Assembly (NCBI GenBank): GCA_963921795.1
Contig: OY997649.1
Coordinates: forward strand, 29,515,866-29,579,865
Origin: Nannobrachium achirus
Taxonomy: Eukaryota; Chordata; Actinopteri; Myctophiformes; Myctophidae
Direction: 5' to 3'
Length of the DNA: 64,000 bases
The position numbers and the translations under genes are program-made. Below the pieces are notes generated by a model. The model was not told where the DNA came from. It made no database searches and saw nothing but the letters and a program-made list of their open reading frames with translations. Within the stretch, counting starts at the first letter, position 1; the number at the start of each line of letters is the position of its first letter. Positions 19,281 to 29,395 of this stretch are shown in pieces.

Positions 19281-22200
19281 CATCCTCCCCCTAAGCTCGC
19301 CGTTGCTACCGGGAGCTTCACTCTTCTCATCCTCATACAATCTCGAAAGGGCGTCGACATGGGGGATTTGTTTCCCGGGTCTGTGTTCCACATGGAAATG
19401 ATAATCTTGGAGCTCCAGGAACCAGCGCGTCACTCGGCTGTTCCTATCCTTGTTACGAGACATCCACTTCAGGGGCGCATGGTCCGTGATGAGGGTGAAG
19501 GTGCGGCCCCACAGGTAATATCTCAGGTGATGTATGGCCCACTTCACGGCCAGAGCTTCTTTCTCCACGACGGCATAGTTCCTCTCATGCTTCAGCAGCT
19601 TCCGGCTGGCATATAGGACGGGGTGCTCCTCTCCATCCACCACCTGGGCGAGCACGGCTCCCAACCCGGTATTGGAGGCGTCGGTGTGGAGTAGGAAGGG
19701 CTTTCCGAAGTCTGGTGCCACCAACACAGGTTCTTCACACAGGGCGTCTTTCAGCGTTTGGAAAGCTGTTTCCGTCTCAGGCGTCCACCTGACCAGCCGG
19801 GGTAGAGACTGGCGCGTCAGGTCGTATAGGGGGGCTGCAACAGTAGCATAACCTTTAATAAACTTTTGGTAATATGACAACAAACCTAAATATGACTTCA
19901 CCTGTTTCTGGGTGACAGGGCGGGGCCAGTTCCTTATTTTTTCCACTTTCCTCTCCTGGGGTTTCACGCACCCCCGACCGATCGTGAAGCCGAGGTAGTT
20001 AGTCTCGGTGAGGCCGACGCGACACTTCTTGGCGTTGGCCGTGAGCCCAGCCTTCCGAAGGGCCCCTAGGACAGCTTCCAGGTGGTGGAGGTGCAGGTCC
20101 CAGCTGGAACTGTGGATCACGATGTCGTCTAGGTAGGCGGCTGCGTAGTCCCGGTGGGGTCTCAACACGCAGTCCATCAGCCGTTGAAAGGTGGCGGGGG
20201 CCCCATGGACTCCGAAAGGTAGGACTGTGTACTGGTAGAGCCCCTCCGGGGTGGAGAAGGCCGTCTTCTCCTTGGCCCTCTCCGTCAGGGGTACCTGCCA
20301 GTACCCCTTCGTGAGGTCGAGGGTGCTCACGTACCGCGCCGGGCCCAGTTGTTCGATCAGCTCGTCTACTCGTGGCATGGGGTATGCGTCGAAGGCGGAG
20401 ACTTCATTCAGCTTTCGGAAGTCATTACAGAAGCGTAGAGACCCATCTGGCTTCGGGACGATGACGATAGGGCTGGACCATGGGCTTCGAGATTCTTCGA
20501 TCACTCCGAGCTCCAACATCATCTCCACTTCCTCCTTGATGGCTTTACGCCTGGCTTCTGGAATGCGATATGGTCGCTGCCGGACCACCCTCCCGGGTGT
20601 AGTTATGATGTCATGGCGAATGACCGGGGTCCGTCCGGGCAGGGCGGAGAAAACGTCACGGGCCCGACTCAGCACTTCTTTCACGTCCTGCTTCTGGGCC
20701 GGGGCTAGGTCCTCTCCTATGGGCACTTCGGGGAAAGACTGGGGAGAACTGGACGTTAATAGGACAGAGGACGGCAGAGGCTCCGCCACATGCCATTTCT
20801 TCAAAAGGTTCACATGGTAAATCTGTTTCCGTTTCCGGCGGCCCGGCTGGCTCACACAGTAGTTCACAGGACCCACTTTCTCCAACACCTCGTAGGGGCC
20901 GTGCCATTTTGCCAAAAATTTACATTCAGAGGTGGGCACTAGGACCAAAACTTTCTCGCCCACTTTGAATTCTCTAATGGTGGCTCCTCGGTTATAGGTG
21001 CGAGCTTGCTCCCGCTGGGCTTGCTGCATATGCTCTTTGACTATGGGCCACACTTTCCTGGCCCGGGCCTGCAGAACGTCTACGTGTTCAATTACATTTC
21101 GGTGGGCGGGCTGTTGGCTCTCCCAAGTTTCTTTTGCAATGTCTAGTAGTCCACGGGGACTCCTCCCATACAACAGTTCAAAGGGGGAGAAGCCCGTGGA
21201 GGACTGGGGAACCTCTCGGATGGCAAACAGTACATATGGAATTAATTGGTCCCAATCTTTCCCATCTTTGTCAATTACTTTCTTTAGCATTTTCTTTAAT
21301 GTTGCGTTAAAGCGTTCACAGAGGCCATCAGTCTGAGGGTGAAAGACTGACGTACGAATACGTTTAACTTTAAGCCACTGATATAACTTCGACAAAACTG
21401 TCGACATAAAACAGGTGCCTTGATCAGTCAAAATTTCACTGGCAATTCCCACCCGGCTAAACAGCATGACTAGTTCGTGTGCTATGGCCTTGGCTGTAGC
21501 TGCCCGCAGTGGAATGGCCTCGGGATACCTAGTGGCATAGTCGATAATTACAAGTAAGTACTTGTGGCCTCGGCCAGATTTTGGTAGGGGCCCCACTATA
21601 TCCATGGCGATACGTGAGAATGGGATTTCAATAATGGGTAGAGGTACAAGGGGGTTCCTATAGTAGGGCCGTGGGGCCGTTTTCTGGCAATCTGGGCAGC
21701 TTTTACAAAAATCTTCTACTGCCCGCTTTATGCCGGGCCAGTAAAACCGGGCCAAAATACGTTCGGAAGTCTTTTCTACTGCCAAATGAGCCCCCAGTTG
21801 GTGAGTGTGAGCTAAATACAGTACCCGTGACACATAAGACTTAGGGACCAACAATTGTTCTAGAGTGTCACCTGCCCTGTCTTTAGTTAGCCTGTACAAT
21901 AGGTCATTTTTCACTATAAAGCAAGGAAACGTGTATTCACTCACCCCCTCACACTTTTTGCCATCTATGGCCACCACACGCTGTCTGGCTAGGTTCAGGT
22001 TCGGGTCCGCCCATTGGTCGGCGGCGTACTTCCCGCTCCTCGGCCCACGGTCCGGCTCCAATGCCGAAAACCCGGGGACTTCATCTCCCTCCGGCGTCAC
22101 GCTGTCCTCTACGGCCGCACGGCGTCCCCGCCGGGTCCGCGCTCCACTGGTTGCCAACCCGTCTTCACTTCTCTCGCTCTCCCTCTCGAGCGCCTCCTCC

Positions 22201-23477
22201 TCCCCTCTTCCTTCCTCCGCGGAGGTGCTGTCGTCGTGGGCCTCGTCGCTCGGGCCGAACACGGGGCAGGCGCGGTAGGTGGTTCTCGGCTGGCTGTGGC
22301 GGGGACGGCGTCGTCTTCGCCCCTCGAGGTTTCGTCTCGGCGGCCAGTACTGATCGTAGAGCGGGCAGTCAGAGCCGATGAGTAGTGGGACAGGGAGGTT
22401 GGGAACCACACCAGCCGTCACGAGCAGGTCTCCCCTCGGCGAGAGCACTTTGATCTGTGTGACGGGGTAGAAGCGGAGATCGCCGTGGACGCAGGTTACG
22501 GGAACGGTGACGTCGCCCACCTTCCCCGCCAGGTCAGGGTGAACTAGTGTGACAGCGCTGCCCGAGTCTAACAGGGCGTGGGTGTCCACGCCTCGGATGC
22601 GCACCGGTACCTCGGCGTGCCGTCGTCTTCCCGTGCCGGAGTGCAGACACGGCCGGGGCGCCTCCGAGGCGGACGCACTGGGCATGGACGCGTCCCTCCT
22701 CACCTCCGGACAGGACCAGGACAGGTGATCCGGCTGGCCGCAGACGTAACACCGCCGCTGGGTAGGGGGAGTTCGTCCGCTTCTCTCCGGCGGCGCGCTC
22801 CGGGGACGTGGTGGCGAACGGGGAGCGTTTGGCCGCCGCTGTCTCTCTCGGCCGGCGCGCTCCTCCCGCCTCATCATCTCAGTGCTCACATGATGATTTT
22901 CCAGTAAAGCTATCAGCTCTTCCAACGAACCGGGGCTCACTCTAGATGCGTATTGTCGGGCGTCTGGCGGCAATGCTCTGATACAGCGGTCGATTACGAG
23001 TCTCTCCACAGCGGGGGGATCCCCCGGGCTGGTCAGCCAGCCAGTCGTCAGACGAAGCAGGGAGGCCAGCTGGGCACGGGGCGGCCCGTCAGATCTATAC
23101 ATCCAATTGTGGTACCGCTGTGCCCGGGCCGGGATACTATAACCATAACTTGCTAATATTGCTGCTTTTAATTTATTAAAGTCTCGAGCGTCTGCTGTTG
23201 AGAGGTCGCGGCAAGCCCGCTGCGCCTCGCCAGTCAAGAACGGAGCCAGCACCGCGGCCCACTCAGCCTGAGGCCACCGTTCCTGAGTAGCTGTGCGCTC
23301 AAACAATTCCAAATAAGCTTCGATATCATCGTCAGCGGGGACAAATTTAGTGAGTATTTCGGCTGGGGCTCGCGCTGCTGCTGTGTCCCTATTCATTTTA
23401 CGTATGAGCTCATGCACGGCTGTCTGTAACTCAGCCTGGCTTTTTAACAGCGCCGTAAGCGCCTGTGCATGTTCCAT
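18900..23477 (-). CDS. Gag-Pol polyprotein of Gmr1-like Gypsy retrotransposon
   Basis: 1525 residues in one frame with no stop or frameshift. Residues 1-240 are Gag. A CCHC zinc knuckle is at C243-C246-H251-C256. The aspartic protease motif LLDSGS is at D304. The integrase has zinc-binding H559, H564, C594, C597 and a catalytic triad D626, D685, E721 (35 residues between the last two), then a GPY/F motif near 860. Reverse transcriptase follows with YLDD at 1115-1118, then RNase H with D1266, E1307 and D1332. The start is the first Met, 42 nt past the LTR, in a very short leader. Residues 1400-1525 are encoded by the 3' LTR. Gag and Pol share one frame, so no frameshift is needed. It copies itself through RNA and integrates via the integrase. 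Integrity suggests it may still be competent. Confidence 0.93.
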   Translation of the reverse strand: MEHAQALTALLKSQAELQTAVHELIRKMNRDTAAARAPAEILTKFVPADDDIEAYLELFERTATQERWPQAEWAAVLAPFLTGEAQRACRDLSTADARDFNKLKAAILASYGYSIPARAQRYHNWMYRSDGPPRAQLASLLRLTTGWLTSPGDPPAVERLVIDRCIRALPPDARQYASRVSPGSLEELIALLENHHVSTEMMRREERAGRERQRRPNAPRSPPRPRSAPPERSGRTPPTQRRCYVCGQPDHLSWSCPEVRRDASMPSASASEAPRPCLHSGTGRRRHAEVPVRIRGVDTHALLDSGSAVTLVHPDLAGKVGDVTVPVTCVHGDLRFYPVTQIKVLSPRGDLLVTAGVVPNLPVPLLIGSDCPLYDQYWPPRRNLEGRRRRRPRHSQPRTTYRACPVFGPSDEAHDDSTSAEEGRGEEEALERESERSEDGLATSGARTRRGRRAAVEDSVTPEGDEVPGFSALEPDRGPRSGKYAADQWADPNLNLARQRVVAIDGKKCEGVSEYTFPCFIVKNDLLYRLTKDRAGDTLEQLLVPKSYVSRVLYLAHTHQLGAHLAVEKTSERILARFYWPGIKRAVEDFCKSCPDCQKTAPRPYYRNPLVPLPIIEIPFSRIAMDIVGPLPKSGRGHKYLLVIIDYATRYPEAIPLRAATAKAIAHELVMLFSRVGIASEILTDQGTCFMSTVLSKLYQWLKVKRIRTSVFHPQTDGLCERFNATLKKMLKKVIDKDGKDWDQLIPYVLFAIREVPQSSTGFSPFELLYGRSPRGLLDIAKETWESQQPAHRNVIEHVDVLQARARKVWPIVKEHMQQAQREQARTYNRGATIREFKVGEKVLVLVPTSECKFLAKWHGPYEVLEKVGPVNYCVSQPGRRKRKQIYHVNLLKKWHVAEPLPSSVLLTSSSPQSFPEVPIGEDLAPAQKQDVKEVLSRARDVFSALPGRTPVIRHDIITTPGRVVRQRPYRIPEARRKAIKEEVEMMLELGVIEESRSPWSSPIVIVPKPDGSLRFCNDFRKLNEVSAFDAYPMPRVDELIEQLGPARYVSTLDLTKGYWQVPLTERAKEKTAFSTPEGLYQYTVLPFGVHGAPATFQRLMDCVLRPHRDYAAAYLDDIVIHSSSWDLHLHHLEAVLGALRKAGLTANAKKCRVGLTETNYLGFTIGRGCVKPQERKVEKIRNWPRPVTQKQVKSYLGLLSYYQKFIKGYATVAAPLYDLTRQSLPRLVRWTPETETAFQTLKDALCEEPVLVAPDFGKPFLLHTDASNTGLGAVLAQVVDGEEHPVLYASRKLLKHERNYAVVEKEALAVKWAIHHLRYYLWGRTFTLITDHAPLKWMSRNKDRNSRVTRWFLELQDYHFHVEHRPGKQIPHVDALSRLYEDEKSEAPGSNGELRGRMCGLSLGNRLTGEPHSTLGQWRGRRAGSQRQHPALGQVIEGRYLPNYLFNQLNLSTAAWLRAGPFRETKEPSLSQSALAHSTGGRADGGKNALDIKLHSTRSAPNCKTEECNTNTACLFSTRQYRRR
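19281..19296 (-). other. polypurine tract
   Basis: In element orientation AGGGGGAGGATG lies directly before the 3' LTR start TGTGGACT. This is the expected position and composition for the plus-strand DNA primer of an LTR element. Confidence 0.75.
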
Positions 23478-23493
23478 TGTGTGTCGCTGGTGA

Positions 23494-23517
23494 GGTTCGA
23501 AACCCGATTCTCCACCA
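23494..23517 (-). other. primer binding site
   Basis: Two bases after the 5' LTR, the element strand reads TGGTGGAGAATCGGGTTTCG. On the opposite strand it ends ...TCTCCACCA, i.e. a tRNA 3' end with CCA. I could not assign the tRNA isotype with confidence. Confidence 0.7.
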
Positions 23518-23519
23518 AA

Positions 23520-24465
23520 TGTGGGGTCCCAGATTCAAAACTCAACCAACACCAGACAAATGGACAGTTTAAGCCACTTTTGGGCACTTTTATTTATAAC
23601 ACACAAGGGTAAATTAACAGCAGCAGAGCCTCGCTCCGATAAAGCAAGTACTTTTACACCACAAAGTATAGCGTTTTCTTAAATGTCTTCAGAATAACTT
23701 AGGCATCACTTGTTCAAAGAAACAGTTGCTCATATTAGTCAGAGCTAGTCAACATAACTCAATGTATAACGTACAACTAAAGGTATCCCCGGCCCGGGGC
23801 ACAATGATAACTTGCGAGTGTTCTGGGGTTCAGATATGATTCAAAGTACAGTTTCAAAGCCGTCACACTCACGGGCAGTGCGCATAGAGTACTAGATGTT
23901 TACAGGTACAATTCCAGAGCCCTCGCTTAGTGATACTTGCATGTGTTTCGTAGTTCAGATATGTTTCAAGGCACAGTTTCAAAGCCGTCACACTCACGGG
24001 CAGTGCGCATAGAGTACGAGATGTTTACAGGTACAATTCCAAAACCCTCGCACTCGCCATCGTGCGGCTCTCCATTCACCAGACTCAGCGTCTCCTATAT
24101 TGCCTGGTGGAAAATAGACACGCTGTGTTAGTATTGCATTCCTCTGTCTTACAATTAGGAGCAGAACGTGTGGAGTGTAGCTTAATATCTAAGGCATTCT
24201 TACCGCCGTCAGCCCGACCGCCAGTACAGTGAGCCAGTGCAGACTGAGAGAGAGAAGGCTCCTTTGTTTCCCTAAAGGGCCCAGCCCTGAGCCACGCAGC
24301 TGTGCTCAGATTAAGCTGATTGAACAGGTAATTCGGCAGGTAACGCCCTTCTATTACCTGCCCCAGGGCTGGGTGTTGTCTCTGAGAGCCAGCTCTCCTC
24401 CCTCTCCACTGACCCAGTGTGCTGTGGGGCTCACCTGTGAGGCGGTTGCCTAGCGACAGTCCACA
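23520..24465 (-). repeat. 5' LTR of the Gypsy element
   Basis: 946 bp, same ends as the 3' LTR. The only difference seen is A for T at the middle of TACAGT near 24227. The frame of 128 codons in it corresponds to the Gag-Pol C-terminus read from the other LTR and is not a separate gene. Confidence 0.93.
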
Positions 24466-24805
24466 ATACACACACAGAGATTTTTTGTTGACTCATGTGG
24501 CGTACGTGATGTCAGAGCCTTTTATAAAGTGATGTCACAATGAGTCAGAGCTTTCGCCGATTTCCTTAGAAACAGCCTGATGTCAACAATCAACCCCGCA
24601 TAAGGAGATTCCGAACGTTTCGCGCCGGTTCGGGAAAACCGCGCGTCGGGTCGGGTCGAGACCCGGCACTGCACTCCGTGCCGCGGCGGGGAACGCGCGT
24701 GCCGAATCTGAAGCCGGTGGGACGAACGGTTCTCGAGATACGCGGATTACAAACACACACACACACACACGCAGAGACTTCTCGCATTTATAGATAGATT
24801 ATTAA
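24466..24805 (+). repeat. composite VNTR tail continued after Gypsy insertion
   Basis: It resumes the composite tail interrupted at 18334, with TGATGTCACAATGAGTCAGA, ATAAGGAGATTCCGAACG, GAGATACGCGGATTACAAAC and TTCTCGCATTTATAGATAG. It contains CRE-like TGATGTCA and AP-1 TGAGTCA/TGACTCA motifs. A short (CA)n lies at 24750-24770. Confidence 0.6.
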
Positions 24806-25480
24806 ATCAGTGGACTTCTATTTTTTATATTGCTTATTCCACTGTGGGTCCTGCACCTGCTGTCCAGCAGATCGGCCAGTTTTATTTCTTTCTTAAATTC
24901 TTAAATTTCACTGACGTATTTTGCAGAGCAGATAATAATTAATTTGAAGAGACACTGCTTGTAAGCACTATTTAGTAAAATGATTCATGTGCAGTTCTGA
25001 AGATCACCAAGATTATTTTCCCATTCCTGTTAGAGCTGTTATATTACTGCTCTTGGTGTGCTTGGCTTCAAACCCTGCCAACATCAATTTCTAGATGTTG
25101 TCTGACTGCCTCTTCTCTCCCTCCTCTTCCTGTAATCCCTGCAGACTCAATAAAGGAGGTGATAAAGGATATGAAGAGTGAGGGCAGAAATAAAAAAACA
25201 TAATCTGCAGGGCAGAGTCTCTTGTGGGCTATAAGTCATTCCCTGTTGATAAAGACCTGAGATCTCTCCCAGAGCTTAAGTCCCCCAAAGGCATGGTGAA
25301 GGCTAACGCTTGAGATAAAATTGTTAGAGTAATCATATAATACATTTTATATTAAAAATGTATCGACCTCAACTGCACTTTGTCACATCACAAGCTTACA
25401 CCATGCGTGAAAGAGTGGGTGGAATTCTTTAGTGCAACATTCCCACAAATTACAGTTTCATTTTGATTTGATATTCTGGA
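24806..25480. other. no gene seen
   Basis: Non-coding DNA, no recognisable exon or repeat boundary. Confidence 0.45.
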
Positions 25481-25484
25481 TCAG

Positions 25485-25730
25485 TGTCTTGCTCAAGGAC
25501 ACTTTGAAGCTAATTCAGGGGGAGCCAGGGATCAAACCGGGATTAATTAAATGGTAATATAATGAATTTAATGGGTAGACACTCACACAACCTGTGAGCA
25601 CCAGAGACACTTTTAAGAAACATCATAATTCATATTGTTATGCAATGATGTTTTTTAATAAAACTTGAACATGAAACATGAAACCTTTCCCAAGCAGCCA
25701 CTCGACCTCCTGAGCCACTGCCGCCCGATG
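25485..25730 (-). mobile_element. tRNA-derived SINE split by a ~135-bp insertion
   Basis: On the minus strand, GGGCGGCAGTGGCTCAGGAG is an A-box-containing tRNA-like head and GGTTTGATCCC is the B-box, followed by the body complementary to CTTGCTCAAGGACACTTTG. Between about 25543 and 25680 an unrelated AT-rich segment separates the head from the B-box region, so the SINE is broken. Confidence 0.5.
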
Positions 25731-27600
25731 ATGTTGAATGGCGTCTGTTTGATGACGCTGGAGCTGTGCGTAGCCATGCAATTGTGTGTACTGTACAGGT
25801 TCAAGGAGTAGAAGAGTGGGCTCATTGCTGAGGGTCAGTCAGTGCACTTCATATTTATAGATATAGTTATAATAGGCCTATACAATATTTGCACATCATA
25901 ACATTTTTATATCCGTTCTGTCTCAGCTTTGTGAGTGAACAGTGATAACTGGTTGCTGAAAATGGAAAACACTCACAAAAATAAAATGCTACTAATAAAC
26001 CCACTAATAAATCTTTGTCTGCGTGCCTGTCTAATTATATGCTAAGCAAATAATGCTGAGTTGAACTGACCGGATGGATTACATGGTTCATTTTGACCTG
26101 TTATTATCTTTAGCTTTAATGGATTAAGATCAGATAAAACTTAACTTTATTGATCCCTGCAGGGGAAATTGGCTAATGCGAGGAAATAGGGCAAGGTTAG
26201 ATTTAGTTAATTAATTCTCTTTGATCCCCAACACCATTGTTGTGCTACAGTGAGACTGCTGTTGTATACAGTGGGCTCGGGGTCGGCCTTGGTGTTAAAA
26301 TTGGAACAAGAATGATGCCCCTGCCCTGAGCCGTGCAGCTGTTTTCTATGCATACGGTACATACCCCTCCTGTTGATGTAAAGGATACAGGACTTTCACG
26401 CGGGAGGCCCGGGTTCAAAGCCTGTTTCTTTTCTATACGCATGGAGTTGAAGTTAACCAATTTTAATCTGGCATTGCTATTTTGGGCATGCCATTATACC
26501 TAGTTTAACAATTCCAGTTTTTGTGGTATCATGATACATTGTGAGTTTAGTTTGAGATCACCTATTTCCTATTTTCTCTGTATTTGCGATGCGTTGGGAG
26601 CATGTATACAGTAGATGAATGCGGTTAACATACATTTTTACTTTAGTTGTTAAATTGTGATATCAAATATAAATATCAAACATAGGCCTATATGTAATCA
26701 CATGAACCCCAGCATCTTAATTCTGGGGGAAACTAGGTTATTTTCAGCAAAGATATTTAATGTAGAGCGAAAACGTCACCATGTAGAGCCCTGAGGGACT
26801 CCGCTCAACAACATAAGGGGTTAAGTGGTTTTAACAAAAGGAAATGCCTTTAATTCAATCTGACCAGATGCAGGGATAAAACACATCCCCACTGGCAATA
26901 CAAATAAATGACCAGAGGGGGGTATCAAAAGCAGAGGCATGGATTTTACCCCCGTCCCGGGCCAACATGTCAATTCCTGCACCTCGTTCTGCCTCTCACT
27001 TCATCTTTCCCCTTTCTCCTGTCCATGTTGTATCTCTGTTCCACATCTTCCTCTTCCACTAATCTTCCTGGATGTGCTCTCTGCCTCTTATCTGTACACG
27101 TCTGTGAGTGTGTAGTAAGTACCTTTTCTTTTCTGTCTGAGCCACTCTCCCTTAATCTCTCCCTCTTTGATCTCCCTCTGTACCCAGAGCTGAAGGCCAA
27201 GAATTAAAAAGAGGGAGAGTGAACACTATCCACAGAGTTAACAGATGTTGGTTTTATTCTCACACAACACCTTTGAGCTAAAGACGATATCAGTGCCCTC
27301 AGGTCTGTTGAGCATTCTCCCATTGATAAGGCTTCAGACAAAAAAAAAAGAACAACACTAAAATAAATAAAACAAACACTTTTTATTCACTGAAATAAAC
27401 ACAAAGCCCATTGGGCGAAGGATAAATAAGGACTTATTTCATTTATGATTTTCAGACAACATGGAAATTTGGGTGTAAACACAGGTCACACAATCAAAAG
27501 AGATTTCACATGAAACACAAATGCTTAAATATCACAATATGTATGGCATCGGTGGTAGCATTAAAGCAGCAGCTTGAAACGTGCAAATAAACAAAATACA
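25731..27600. other. no gene seen
   Basis: No convincing exon. The 99-codon frame at 26908-27207 is low-complexity Ser/Leu-rich without domain motifs. Confidence 0.45.
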
Positions 27601-27637
27601 ATATTGATTGATTGATTGATTTTTAAATTGTATTTGC

Positions 27638-27709
<72 letters not shown>
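27601..27709. repeat. (ATTG)n and (AC)n microsatellite
   Basis: About five ATTG units at 27602-27621, then about 34 AC dinucleotides at 27641-27709. Confidence 0.95.
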
Positions 27710-27712
<3 letters not shown>

Positions 27713-28083
27713 CCCTAGTCATGTTTAACTTAACCCATTGCAGTAACACTGAGCTTCCTAATGGAATAATTATGCATGGTACAAATATGCACAAAACTCA
27801 TGAAAACATCAAAATGATTTAATATAAATCCCATTTGAATCTACAACCAAGACTATTCAGGACATGGCTGTGTCTGAAAGTATCACTTTCCAATTCAACA
27901 CATTTTGCTGAGTAGTACACCTGCACACATTTGTACACCTACACGATGTTGCACATTCAAAATCATATTTGTTTTTGAGTCACATTTACATTAATCTCTC
28001 GAGACAGCCGCAGAGTCGCTACGCTTCTTTCAAAGGAAGAGAGACAGACCGAGTGGCCGTCGCCCTTTCTTTGATCTGGGTTC

Positions 28084-28137
28084 CCAGATTGCATTTACAC
28101 TGAATAACTGTGGTTGTTCAGTGTAAATGCAATCTGG
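28084..28137. repeat. perfect 21-bp-stem hairpin
   Basis: CCAGATTGCATTTACACTGA with A, a 12-nt loop TAACTGTGGTTG, then TTCAGTGTAAATGCAATCTG with G. It is likely a small foldback element or a hairpin left by one. No clear target duplication. Confidence 0.8.
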
Positions 28138-29040
28138 AGATATGTTATTCCAAAATGTTCTGACTCAACAGGTAGAGCCATTGCTTTAGGTCAAAAAGTT
28201 AAAACACACTTTGGGATGCAAACCCCGCCCACACCTACATTAATGTTAATCAACTGTATGTCTCTCTCTACTTTTTCATTATTTGGTCAACATAGGAAAG
28301 GTAGGTGTGAAGATTATCCAGGTAATTACTAATTAGGCCTACAACTATGCCTTTTTCATTTTCCAAATACAGGCAATTTTTAAGATCATTCCAGCTGTCT
28401 CCAGGGATATACAGTATTGTTTTGCTGGAAGGGGGCGGGGTTGTCAAAAGGCTTCTCGTCACTCATTATTTCTCAATAGTAGCCTGATTTCGATCATGAG
28501 TTATTTGATTAGAAGGGCCGGAGTCCAACATGGAGCCTCAGCCTCCATGACAGGAGAACACCTGGGAACACGCGCTGCCTTCCAGACCATTCAAATGCAA
28601 TGAAGATCTCTAGAGACAGCTGTAATAATGTTTTCAGACAAATAAAAGAATATAAGCCTGGATTTTGGAAATAAAAAGGCATAGTTGGAATTACCCGCAT
28701 GCCCTCTCAAAAGTGAATTGGAAGCAAACAAATTAACTAATTCAAACAATGATCTAAAAATCATAAAAAAGGTAAAACAATAACAAAAACAACAACAATA
28801 CAGTTCTGGAAAAAAAAAGTATTCTCACAAATTTCAGTTGGGTCATTGTCAGAATATTCAGTATAATGTATAGGTATATAGAGATATTATGTAGTCTCTG
28901 CCTTTGCCAACCCCTGCTGTTGGTGTTGGTCATCGGGAGTATGGAGTTGCCGGCTTCTTTTTAAAATCAGATGAGGTTAAAAACGACAGCAGGGCAGAAA
29001 CATGGCAGCCTGCATAAGATTAATCAAGCAACACAATACA
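28138..29040. other. no gene seen
   Basis: AT-rich non-coding DNA. No exon or repeat end recognised. Confidence 0.4.
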
Positions 29041-29044
29041 ATAA

Positions 29045-29207
29045 AATACCAGCCATTGGATTTTGCGGTGCTCAGGGAGCAATTAGGGGGCAAGAGTCTT
29101 GCTCAGGGACACACATCGACACATTGCTGACCTGGCCGGGAATCATACCTGGGACAACCAGGGGCTCTGTCTCCCCAGGCTCACTAACCACTCAGCTATG
29201 GCCGCCC
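29045..29207 (-). mobile_element. tRNA-derived SINE
   Basis: On the minus strand it begins GGGCGGCCATAGCTGAGTGG, whose TAGCTGAGTGG fits an RNA polymerase III A-box, followed by GGTATGATTCCC, a degraded B-box. The spacing fits a tRNA head. It continues into the CTTGCTCAGGGACAC-type body (read on plus), then ends near 29045. Confidence 0.65.
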
Positions 29208-29242
29208 ATAATTTGATTAGCTGCAGCTAATCAAATTTATTA

Positions 29243-29395
29243 AGCAATATTACACAAGAAGGTGTGCATAACCGAACCGTGGTTATTGGCACGCCAGCGT
29301 TGCTGCAGGAGGAACGAGCCAACAGCCGAATTCCGTAGGCAGGGCTGAAGTGCCAATAACCACGTTAATGCACGGTAATATTGCGATTATGCAAC
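29243..29395. mobile_element. foldback MITE
   Basis: Outer arms GCAATATTAC and GGTAATATTGC, then GTGCATAAC and GTTAATGCAC, then CGTGGTTATTGGCAC and GTGCCAATAACCACG are nested inverted repeats around a ~55-bp centre. No transposase or clear target duplication. Confidence 0.65.

Larger units (their letters stand above)
18335..24465 (-). mobile_element. complete Gypsy-type LTR retrotransposon, Gmr1-like
   Basis: 6131 bp, on the minus strand, flanked by a 4-bp duplication ATAC (18331-18334, 24466-24469). The two LTRs are each 946 bp, begin TG and end CA, and differ at one position that I could find. One uninterrupted gag-pol frame fills the interior. A tRNA-complementary primer site and a polypurine tract lie in the expected places. 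Pol order is protease, integrase, reverse transcriptase, RNase H, as in the Gmr1 group of Ty3/Gypsy elements and unlike ordinary Gypsy. Structure and LTR identity suggest a very recent insertion. Confidence 0.95.

Noticed and set aside
20251-20820. 189-codon plus-strand frame opposite the Gypsy pol gene
   Set aside because: It is antisense to the reverse transcriptase/integrase coding sequence. GC-rich codons leave the opposite strand open, and no domain or start context supports it.
24085-24471. 128-codon minus-strand frame in the 5' LTR
   Set aside because: It repeats the Gag-Pol C-terminus that is read in the 3' LTR and has no independent evidence of expression.
26908-27207. 99-codon Ser/Leu-rich frame that resembles a signal or membrane segment
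   Set aside because: It lies in pyrimidine-rich DNA, which yields Ser/Leu/Pro/Phe codons by composition. No partner exon or domain.
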